Source: Candidatus Zixiibacteriota bacterium
GTDB lineage: Bacteria > Zixibacteria > MSB-5A5 > GN15 > FEB-12
Reading direction: 5' to 3'
DNA: 14,203 nt
NCBI GenBank assembly: GCA_018816665.1
Contig: JAHIVM010000254.1
Coordinates: forward strand, 1 to 14,203
Shown: one piece after another, positions 1 to 7,500 of the stretch
Position numbering within the stretch: position 1 is the stretch's first letter
Layout of the letters: the number at the start of each line of letters is the position of its first letter
The notes under the pieces: generated by a model
The model's database searches: none
The model's input: the letters and a program-made list of their open reading frames with translations, nothing else
What the model was told of the DNA's origin: nothing
Program-made: the position numbers and the translations under genes

Positions 1-1
1 C

Positions 2-115
2 AGCGTAGTAATTGAGGATATTTTTCAGGAAATCCTGCATGTCGTTCCCGTTCCGATGGATAATGTTTCTTCAGCGAAGGTTCGATCTTTTATCGCAAGC
101 CGGTTCTCATATTAG
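2..115 (+). CDS. Possible C-terminal tail of an upstream gene (5' truncated)
   Basis: An open frame enters from the left edge and runs 37 codons to a TAG at 113-115, ending in the residues SFIASRFSY. The composition (IEDIFQEIL, VSSAKVRSF) looks like ordinary globular protein and unlike the Arg/Pro-rich shadow frames nearby, but the stretch is too short to assign to a family. It does not resemble an M56 peptidase, which is the domain that would be expected upstream of the next gene's repeat region if that gene were frame-broken. After it, 116-270 is non-coding and contains the GC-rich inverted repeat GCCGCC/GGCGGC around 143-163, without a downstream T-run. The call rests on frame openness alone and could be chance. 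Confidence 0.35.
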   Translation, partial: SVVIEDIFQEILHVVPVPMDNVSSAKVRSFIASRFSY

Positions 116-270
116 GCAAATAAAACGTAAAACTACCTTTTTGCCGCCTGGTCTCCCGGCGGCGCCGGCATTTCAACCAAGCACCCAATGGTCTCAAATT
201 CTCACAGAACTGGGCATCATATTGAAACGTGCATATCATAATTGCCAAAGGAATACCAAGGTTTGTTACC

Positions 271-1698
271 ATGGAATCAAACGTCTTCATGGAGGCTGTG
301 GATTTATGTCGGAACGACCAGGGCATCGCCGCCATGTCCGATGATGCCTATCTGTATATTGGCGAACGGCGAGGACGAGTTAGCCGGGAAATCGATATTA
401 CACCGGATGCAAACGGCCGGCCGCAATACGAATACACCGAAGATCGCAAGCAGAAGAACTTCGACCGGGAAGCTCAGGATTGGCTCAAAACCACACTCCT
501 GGACGTGCTTCAAAACACCACGCTGGCCGCCCCGCAGCGGGCTCGGCGCATCTACAAACAGAAGGGTACCAACGGTATTCTGACTGAGGTCCGCCGAATC
601 GACAGCGACTACGTACGCAAGTTTTACCTCCTGGAACTCCTGCGGCAGGAAGAGTTCTCCCAGGAGGAAACCGGCCGCGTGCTGGCTTCATTTGGTCGCC
701 TGATAGATTCGGACTACGAAAAGGCGGAGTTACTGATCGAGGCTTCTGATTTGCTCGAGCGCTACCCCGACCTGACGACGGAATACGTGGAAGCGGTACA
801 ATCCATCGACTCCGACTACGAAATGCGCCGTGCCCTCAGCGAAATCCATATTCCCCAAGCTAATTTCGCACCGACAGTCGCGGCGATACTGGATGCCACC
901 GAATACCTTGAGTCAGACTATGAGAAGGCCGAGTTGCTCATTTCCCTGGCGTCTTACGCACAGGAGTCGGAAGCGCTGCAAAAGGCCTACGTAACTTCAT
1001 TGCGGGACATTTCCTCTGATTACGAGAAACGCCGCACCCTCGATGCCTTCAGCGACCGCCGCAAACTCGATCCCGAGGTAGCCGCCATGGTCCTGGAGAT
1101 GGCCAGGGATATTTCGTCGGATTACGAGCGGGCCGAACTGCTTATCAATCGTTCCCGTGACTGGCGCGATGAACCGGCCCTGCAAATATCGGTTCTGCGG
1201 GCTGCCGACGATCTGAGCAGCGACTACGAAACCCGTCGCGTCCTCTCTGAACTGGACCTGTCGTGCGAGTCCGACCAGCAAACCCTTGATGCCTACTTCG
1301 GCATCATTCACCGACTGTCATCGGACTACGAGTCGGCCGAAATGCTGGTCGACTGGGCCGAATGTGCCGCGGTCAGTCCGGCAGTGCGTGGCCGCTATCT
1401 CACGGTGCTCAACACCCTGTCGTCGGACTATGACAAGAAGCGCGTCCTCTTTGAGGTGCTCGCCGTCGATCACCCCAGTGACACGCTGTTTGCGGACCTC
1501 ATCCCCTGTGTGGATCGAATCTCATCCGACTATGACAAACGGGAAATCCTCCAGAAGCTTATCCGTCAATACCGGGGCAACCGGAGTATCGAGGATCGCC
1601 TGCTGCAGTCCATCGACAATATCGACTCGGACTATGAGCGCGGCACCCTCCTGGATGAACTGGTGGGAAAAGGCAGCCGACGCAGGTATCGTGAATAG
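271..1698 (+). CDS. Stand-alone SDYE-repeat alpha-solenoid protein
   Basis: Role unknown; probably a helical scaffold or sensory module. Numbering is from ATG 271 (475 aa). Residues 1-110 hold a small domain (SDDAYLYIGERRG, YEYTEDRKQKNFD, AQDWLKTTLLDVL). Eleven repeats follow, each starting at the tripeptide SDY. The SDY codons begin at 604, 709, 811, 913, 1015, 1117, 1219, 1321, 1423, 1525 and 1627, so the first step is 35 residues and every later step is exactly 34. Repeats 2-9 alternate strictly between an 'AELL' form and an 'RRxL' form. From memory of the family, similar DYEK repeats sit at the C-terminus of BlaR1-like M56 membrane peptidases; no peptidase or membrane segment is present here. 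In-frame stop TGA 223 limits the start to GTG 229, ATG 271 (AAGG about 9 bases upstream) or ATG 289. No clear signal peptide. The gene converges on the transporter gene with a 52-base gap. The CDS is near certain; its function is not known. Confidence 0.9.
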   Translation: MESNVFMEAVDLCRNDQGIAAMSDDAYLYIGERRGRVSREIDITPDANGRPQYEYTEDRKQKNFDREAQDWLKTTLLDVLQNTTLAAPQRARRIYKQKGTNGILTEVRRIDSDYVRKFYLLELLRQEEFSQEETGRVLASFGRLIDSDYEKAELLIEASDLLERYPDLTTEYVEAVQSIDSDYEMRRALSEIHIPQANFAPTVAAILDATEYLESDYEKAELLISLASYAQESEALQKAYVTSLRDISSDYEKRRTLDAFSDRRKLDPEVAAMVLEMARDISSDYERAELLINRSRDWRDEPALQISVLRAADDLSSDYETRRVLSELDLSCESDQQTLDAYFGIIHRLSSDYESAEMLVDWAECAAVSPAVRGRYLTVLNTLSSDYDKKRVLFEVLAVDHPSDTLFADLIPCVDRISSDYDKREILQKLIRQYRGNRSIEDRLLQSIDNIDSDYERGTLLDELVGKGSRRRYRE

Positions 1699-1740
1699 CG
1701 CTCCGGATCAGGCAGAAACTCTAAGTATGCACAGCAGACC

Positions 1741-1767
1741 GTCGCCTCGACTAGCTATTGGGGCGAC
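1741..1767. terminator. Weak inverted repeat between convergent genes
   Basis: GTCGCC (1741-1746) and GGCGAC (1762-1767) can pair around a 15-base loop that contains the transporter's stop codon. The repeat lies just past the plus-strand stop at 1698 and is followed on the plus strand by GTTTGCTTCC, which is only weakly T-rich. It may contribute to termination of the convergent genes, but a 6-bp stem with a large loop is close to what chance gives. Confidence 0.2.
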
Positions 1768-3235
1768 GTTTGCTTCCGGTGATTCTCCCGACAAGAAGCA
1801 AGGCCACGGCCGAAAGCAGTATGGGCAGTATGTCCGCATAATGCGGGCCGAGCACAAAGCGCAAACCCGCAACTCCCCTGTCGGTCAGCACGGTGCCCCA
1901 CACCTCTCCCGACGTAAGTTTCCCCAGCACTGCCGTGCTTCCGCCCAGAAGAATCGCTGTCAGGGCCGCCGGACGCGTAACACCCAGGCGTCGCCGCCAG
2001 AAAGAGGCCAGCACCGGAAGTGCCACTCCGCCCGCAAACACCGTGTAACCCAACAGCAGCGATGATATGATCCCGGGCTGGCCTACGGCTATTCCCCAGG
2101 CGATCAGCCCTATGACCGGGATACCAATACGTGACAACAGTAGTTGCCGGGACTCCGGCAGACCTCCAAGCGGCGCTGCCACGTTGCGGGCCAGGATAAC
2201 CGATGCCGACATCAGACAGGTGTCGGCCGAGGACATCACCGCCCCCAGAAACCCGGCGATCACAATCCCCCTGAGCCCGATCGGCACCGTCCGCATGGCA
2301 ATCTCCGGCAGGGCGGCGTCCGGCACCAGGTCCGGAAAGACTCCGCGCGCCAACACCCCGAGCAATGCCAGACACAGCGATAGCGGCGCCACGACCCCGG
2401 CGGCAATCAGCGTCGCCCGCCGCGCCGAGTTGTTGTCCTTCGCACACAGCACCCGAGAATACATGTCGGGACCCGCCAGGTACGGAAGCCCGACAACCAG
2501 CGGATAAAACACCAGCAGGTCGTACCAGGTAAATGAATTGGAAACCGGAAATCGCAGGTGTGCCGACGGCACCTGGGCGACAAACGTGTTTGAACCGAAA
2601 CCGACAATTGACAGAAACACGAAGGCCAGAGCCACAGCGGCAAGAAAAAACCCAAACTGCCAGAGGTCGGTACGCAGTATCGAGTGCTGCCCCCCAAGAA
2701 GCGTATACACCACAAACACGGTAGCCACCGCCGCCAATCCAACCTGGAAGTCAATCGGCAACACGGCGCTGAGTAAACGGCCGGCGGCGATCATTTGCGC
2801 CGCGATCACTCCGCACCAGGCAACCGCGATCATTATCCCGGCCAGGACACTGGCACTATCGCCGTATGCCTGCCGGAGGATGTCAGGCAGTGTATACACG
2901 TTGAGTGATCGTATACGGCCGGCCAGAAACAGACCAAATGGAACCAGCGCACAGGCCCCGATCAGCGTCCACCATGCCCCCGTCAGACCATTCTGATACC
3001 CCAGACCGATCAGACCGAGAGTTGAGGACGCCCCGAAAATCGTCGCCACCAATGAGATCGCAATGTGACCGATGCCGCCAGATCGGCCGGCCACCCAGTA
3101 GGAATCGCGGTCGTGACTCCGATGCCGCCATCCGGTGACTACCAGGATCGCCAGCGAACAGGCCACCACCACCGCATCAACAATCCACGCGCTGCCCATC
3201 CAGCCAAGTAATAGCGTGGACGCGCTCAAGTCCAC
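1751..3235 (-). CDS. Sodium:solute symporter (SSS family)
   Basis: Inner-membrane secondary transporter that probably couples Na+ entry to solute uptake; substrate not predictable. The 494-aa length matches the family. It is hydrophobic throughout, consistent with about 13 membrane helices (first at about 17-36). Family marks include the SYWVAGR segment after helix 1 (about 45-51), the unwound-helix region IFGASSTLG (66-74), YQNGLTGAWW (80-89), GPDMYSRVLCAKDNNSARR (255-273) and the TM8-type segment GAVMSSADTCLMSAS (331-345), whose serines correspond to the Na2 site in LeuT-fold SSS proteins. The annotated start is GTG 3235; ATG 3199 (MGSAWIVDAVVV) fits the usual short SSS N-terminus equally well, and neither has a clear Shine-Dalgarno. 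It lies 97 bases downstream of the HTH regulator on the same strand, so co-transcription and local regulation are plausible. The family call is secure; the substrate is unknown. Confidence 0.92.
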   Translation of the reverse strand: MDLSASTLLLGWMGSAWIVDAVVVACSLAILVVTGWRHRSHDRDSYWVAGRSGGIGHIAISLVATIFGASSTLGLIGLGYQNGLTGAWWTLIGACALVPFGLFLAGRIRSLNVYTLPDILRQAYGDSASVLAGIMIAVAWCGVIAAQMIAAGRLLSAVLPIDFQVGLAAVATVFVVYTLLGGQHSILRTDLWQFGFFLAAVALAFVFLSIVGFGSNTFVAQVPSAHLRFPVSNSFTWYDLLVFYPLVVGLPYLAGPDMYSRVLCAKDNNSARRATLIAAGVVAPLSLCLALLGVLARGVFPDLVPDAALPEIAMRTVPIGLRGIVIAGFLGAVMSSADTCLMSASVILARNVAAPLGGLPESRQLLLSRIGIPVIGLIAWGIAVGQPGIISSLLLGYTVFAGGVALPVLASFWRRRLGVTRPAALTAILLGGSTAVLGKLTSGEVWGTVLTDRGVAGLRFVLGPHYADILPILLSAVALLLVGRITGSKRRPNS

Positions 3236-3332
3236 CGTTTTGGTTGGCGACCGTAGCCGTTTTGCAACCCGCTGTCACACACTGGTGAGTTGCCCCCGTA
3301 ACTTCGATCTCAGGAGGTCCCCCCGAACCAAA

Positions 3333-3947
3333 CTAGTCCAACCGTACCCGATCGACCTCTGCCAGACAGGTCGATCGTCCCCCGGCCTCGGAATGATCCA
3401 CCACCCACCAGTCGTCCTTGAACTGCAGCGAGGGCTCCTCCATGCGACAGGCCGCCTCCCCCGCCCCCATTCCTTTCATCTCCAGACTAACGCGACGGTT
3501 TGACTGCATGGCAATCTGGATGAGAATGGTGGAGAGGAATTCTGATAGATCATCACTGTGATCGGAATCAGCCTGAACCATGTCCACTATCCGGGTGACT
3601 TTCTCGACCGGAAACGCCTGCCGCACGCAGATCTTCGACGTTAGCTTATGAATTGTGTCGGCGTATTTGGAGTTCACTCGTCGAGCCAGCAGCGTGAGCG
3701 CCACAACCAGAACGACCGCTTCGTCCATAGACATGCCGTCAAGATTAACATTGTTCGACCGGGACAGGCAATAGCCCTTCAACTCCCGGTCGTAATACAC
3801 CGGCACATCCGCCTCGGATACCCGGTTCAGGTAGCGGTACGCCGTGCGTTCCGGCAAATCACAGGTCTCCCGAATCATGTCGAGAGTGACGACCTGGCGA
3901 CGATTCAGCAGGTTTATTAGTTGGAGCATCTTCGCAAGCTTGGACAT
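3333..3947 (-). CDS. HTH transcriptional regulator with degenerate WYL-like C-terminus
   Basis: DNA-binding regulator of 204 aa. Residues 1-62 form a winged helix-turn-helix of the DeoR/HTH_11 type seen in YafY-like WYL proteins: MLQLINLLNRRQVVTL, then recognition region DLPERTAYRYLNRVSEA, then the wing PVYYDRELKGYCL. Residues 72-125 are helical (MDEAVVLVVALTLLARRV). The end (about 171-204: PSLQFKDDWWVVDHSEAGG, then AEVDRVRLD) keeps the pattern of the WYL core strand and its trailing 'ldRi' strand, but the diagnostic W-Y-L reads W-W-V, and the protein stops where full WYL proteins continue with a WCX extension. Full-length family members are usually about 300 aa, so this is a short variant. 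The start is well supported: GGGAGGA six bases before ATG 3947. The neighbours are a miniprotein upstream and the transporter downstream on the same strand. Its target and ligand are unknown. Confidence 0.85.
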   Translation of the reverse strand: MSKLAKMLQLINLLNRRQVVTLDMIRETCDLPERTAYRYLNRVSEADVPVYYDRELKGYCLSRSNNVNLDGMSMDEAVVLVVALTLLARRVNSKYADTIHKLTSKICVRQAFPVEKVTRIVDMVQADSDHSDDLSEFLSTILIQIAMQSNRRVSLEMKGMGAGEAACRMEEPSLQFKDDWWVVDHSEAGGRSTCLAEVDRVRLD

Positions 3948-3951
3948 GATT

Positions 3952-3990
3952 TCCTCCCTGAATCAAGCGGGAGGACCTGTATCCTCCCGC
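3952..3990 (-). promoter_or_regulatory. Leader with two mutually exclusive hairpins over the regulator's Shine-Dalgarno
   Basis: Read on the minus strand, 3990-3967 forms a 9-bp perfect stem, GCGGGAGGA with TCCTCCCGC around a 6-base loop. The 3' arm of that stem (TCCTCCC, 3975-3969) is also complementary over 7 bases to the regulator's own Shine-Dalgarno, GGGAGGA at 3958-3952, with a 10-base loop. The upstream hairpin would leave the ribosome site free; the downstream one would hide it. No U-run follows the first stem, so a simple intrinsic terminator is unlikely. The pairing is seen directly; regulatory use is inferred. Confidence 0.45.
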
Positions 3991-4005
3991 CACTGATAAT
4001 CAAAG

Positions 4006-4278
4006 TTACATGCATAGAAACGCGAGACCAAAAGCACTCAAGGCGGTAGCAAGATCGCCCATCAGTCCGGACTCCATATCCGGATCCACATACACCATGC
4101 CGGTACCACTGGTCGTGTCACCCGGAGTCGAATCCGGAGGTGTCAAGCCAATCTCACTCTCTCCACCCATGCCATCTGCCAGAACGGCTGTCGGCGCGCC
4201 AAAACCACCGGCAAAGACGACAAGCACGATCACAACCAGATATCCGGCAACCAGCGTCAGCAAAGGTTTCCTATTCAT
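4006..4278 (-). CDS. Small secreted or membrane miniprotein, unrecognised
   Basis: A 90-aa protein with a strong start: GGAGG at 4289-4285, six bases before ATG 4278. The N-terminus is a textbook export signal, with positive residues (MNRKPLL), a hydrophobic core at about 7-25 (VAGYLVVIVLVVFAGGF) and a possible signal-peptidase site after AVLA at 31-34. The middle is Gly/Asp/Ser/Thr/Pro-rich and acidic (PPDSTPGDTTSGTG). The C-terminus returns to a hydrophobic helix (GDLATALSAFGLAFLCM, 74-90) that could insert in the membrane. I do not recognise a family. It ends 58 bases before the HTH regulator start on the same strand, so the two probably share a transcript. It could be a small envelope protein, a peptide signal precursor, or the sensed partner of the regulator; nothing here decides between these. 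Confidence 0.72.
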   Translation of the reverse strand: MNRKPLLTLVAGYLVVIVLVVFAGGFGAPTAVLADGMGGESEIGLTPPDSTPGDTTSGTGMVYVDPDMESGLMGDLATALSAFGLAFLCM

Positions 4279-4551
4279 CTCCGACCTCCGTGTATGTTTA
4301 GGGTTGATAAACTCCAGGGAGGTAAGACAAACAGCATGCCATCCGCACAGGCGGCGACAGGACCGGCCTATCTACTTGTGGAACAGAAGGTTACGGGCGT
4401 CGATACGTGGACGTTAACGATCCACTTTTGACCGGTTTTTGGGCTGCAGACGACCAGTGGCTTTAGTAACGTGTTCAGAATCAGGTAATTACGAGAATCC
4501 GCCCGACTGGCCACAGGCGGTCACGTGGAACATTAGTACGCCCATTACAGA
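4279..4551. other. Intergenic region upstream of the miniprotein, with weak dyads
   Basis: The 273 bases between the kinase-fusion stop and the miniprotein start must hold the promoter of the latter, but I see no convincing -35/-10 pair. Two weak inverted repeats are visible: GTGGA/TCCAC (4407-4411 and 4421-4425, enclosing the palindrome CGTTAACG) and CCGCC/GGCGG (4499-4503 and 4516-4520). The second could mark the end of the kinase-fusion transcript, but no T-run follows on the minus strand. Confidence 0.3.
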
Positions 4552-7500
4552 TTAGCGGGGGCGACGAATACTATACTTTATCATTTTTCTGCGAAACGTT
4601 GTCACTTTCATTCCAATCGACTTCGCCGATCGGCTGACGACCCAGTCGTTCTCGTCGAGCGCCTTGATCATCCGTTCCTTCTCGGCATACTCGCCTATCT
4701 TCCGGGCGCGGGAACTTGATACGGCCTGTATCTGCATGTAGTCAGGCAACATCGAGGCATGAACAGTCTGCCCCGCATTCAGAATACAGCAGCCTTCTAT
4801 GAAGTTCCTGAGCTCTCGAACATTGCCCTCCCACCGGTAAGCGTCAAGCACCCGCAACGCGTTAGGTGTGAAGCGGGGTGCCTTTTTGCCTTTCGAGAAT
4901 ACGGTCAGAAAGTGGTCCCGGAGAAGCGCAACGTCTCCCAACCGCTCCCGCAACGGTGGTATGTTGATCGAAATGGTGCAAATGCGATGGTAAAGGTCTG
5001 TGCGGAAGGTGCCCTCTTTCCTCATCGAGTCAAGATCGCGATTCGTGGCAGAGATAAAACGAATGTCAACCTTGCGCGTCTGCGAAGTGCCCACGCGCTG
5101 GATATCTCCGTGCTCAATCACATGAAGCACCTTCGCCTGAATTTTCAAGGGCATGTCACCGATCTCGTCCAGAAACATCGTGCCGCCATTGGCCGCCACG
5201 AAGCGCCCCTCGCGTTCGGTCACCCCGGTCGCCACACCGTGAGCAACACCAAACAACTCGGCCTCGATGAGCGAATCGGCGATTGCCGAGCAATTCAATG
5301 TTTCGAATGGCTCCCCCGATCGTGTGCTATACTCGTGGATCATTCGACAGAGAAGATCCTTTCCCGTACCGCTTTCGCCAGTCACCAGCACACTGGTCGA
5401 CGACGCCGCGATTTGGGGGATCTTCTGCAGAATTCTGCGAATGGTCGCATCCTGGGTGAGGAACTGCGGACCCTGACCAAGATCCGCCAGATCCTGCATC
5501 GCCTGGCGGTTGGAAAGGAAAAGACTCCGGTAGTCCTTGACAGTCGTCAGAACAGATCCGATGAAATTCGCAATGGCCCTGATATACGTGATATCGCTGT
5601 CGTCAAACAAGGCCGGAATTCGGTGGTGATCCAGATACAATACGCCAACCGCAATGTCCCCATCCATCAACGGCACGCAGGTCACCGATTTGATGTTGTG
5701 GCGAATGATACTCACATACTCGCGCGTTCGCACGTCAACACCGGCGTCGGAAATAAGCACCGCCTCTTCCCGCGAAAAAGACAGCATCGGGATGCTCGTG
5801 CTGAAATCCGAAATATCGTCCAGGCTCTGATCGTCGCAATTCAGCGAGGCAGCCACCTGCAGCTTACCCGTCTCTTTGTGCCGCAGTAACAGAACGCCCC
5901 GCTCGGCCCCCGTCTGGTCTACTGCGAACTGTACAAGCTCGCGCAACGCCTCCCGATAGTTGTCTATGTTCCTCAGAACAAGGGAAACACCGTGGAACGA
6001 CTCCACCAGGCGGGAATCAAAATCCGATGAACGACTTTGGGTGAGCAGCTGCTCCCCTATCTGCTGTATGTACCGCGGGTTCGGCAGCGCCTCGGCCAGT
6101 ACGAGTGCCTGCTGTAGAAACTTCCTGCAGGGTGAAACCTTGGTCTGCTCATTGTAAATCTGAGCTATCCTCAGACCAACAAGCATGGCCTCAAAATAGA
6201 AATTCGCATCGGACAGAATCGAAAAGACCTGCTTCCATATCTCTACCGGGATAGGCTCATCGAAAAGATTCTCCTCGAGGTAGTCGTGGAGCAGTCGCGT
6301 CGCTTCGAACAACGGCGGACCGGACTGATCCCAGGTCTTGCGCAACGGACGGCCCAGTTCCACAATCTCAGGCAGTTCTTCCGGATCGGCGTTCACTATG
6401 GCGTAAAAGACACACACCGTGGCATAATATCGATGCTTGCACCCGGTCAGGGCTCGAGCAATACGTCGCAGCTCCGGCAGATCGGGCTGATCCAGACAAT
6501 AGCGTCCCCGCAACCAGGCCACCGCTTCCACCTCTGTCAGTCGCGCCGTGCGACCAGCCGGCTTGAAAGAATCGTGAGCCGCTCGCAGATGAGTGGCGCT
6601 CATGTCGGCATCGCCCCGCATGGCAGCTATCTCAGCCAGATTGAAATGTGCCGCCCCCAGAAACACCGTATTCTGAGTGCTCTCGGACAGCTCACAGATC
6701 CGCTGCCAGCACTCAACGGCACCTGATATGTTCCCTTCATACCGACTGATGAAGGCTGTATTATTGAACTGGGCGAGGATCGCAAACTGACCGCCGGATC
6801 GTACCCGGCTCTGCTGATACCGCTTCAACCACTTTCGCGCATTGGCGAATTGTCCCAAACGCACACTGGCAGAGATGACTCCGAAACACGCTCCGCCGAA
6901 CCAGGTTCGCCGCTCCGGTCGATCGGACAAACGAGCGGCTTCCAGAGCCACCTTGAGCGATCGACGATACTCACCCATTTCGAAAAACAGAAAGCTGACG
7001 CCGGACAACACCGGCACAGCAACATCGTCCAGGGCTTTATGCTCGATAAGGTCCAGGCATTCTTCATTCACCGCTTCCGCCTGCGTGAACTCACCCTGAT
7101 CCCCCAGGGTTGTCCCGAGATTATACAGGGCCAGCAACTCCAGATCGTCCAGGGCCAGCCGCCGGGCCTCGTCCACAATCTGCCGGAATATCGGGATTGC
7201 TTCGGCAGGCCTCCCCTGCGTCCTGTGCACCCATCCCTCAACACGCCGGAACCGCTGTACAAACTCTCGATCCGCCTTGAACTCATCCAGAAAACGCGGC
7301 AGCAGGTTCTGGATATCGTCGAACCGGCGCAACTGCACCAAAACCTTCAGATAGGTCTCTATGGTCCGGCCGCGAACGCGCGAACCAGGCTCCTGCAGGT
7401 CCAGAAGCGCGACAAAATGCCTCTCGGCGTCCTTGTACCGACTCAATCCAAAAGCGAGATCACTCAACCCCTCCTGCACCGCCCGACCCATGTCTCCGGA

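Noticed and set aside
12..344. Plus-strand frame of 110 codons at the left edge
   Set aside because: It overlaps both the likely upstream tail and the start of the repeat gene, and its composition (Arg/His/Cys-rich) is that of a shadow frame.
604..1635. Recent tandem DNA duplication of the 102-base repeat
   Set aside because: The protein period is exact, but the nucleotide sequences and serine codons differ widely between units, so this is an old protein repeat.
3967..3990. Intrinsic terminator of the miniprotein gene
   Set aside because: The 9-bp stem is followed on the minus strand by CTTGATTCAG rather than a T-run, and its arm pairs equally specifically with the downstream Shine-Dalgarno, so a leader switch explains it better.
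4759..5889. Plus-strand frame of 376 codons opposite the GAF/AAA+ region
   Set aside because: It is the antisense of strongly recognisable GAF and AAA+ coding sequence and has no domain of its own.
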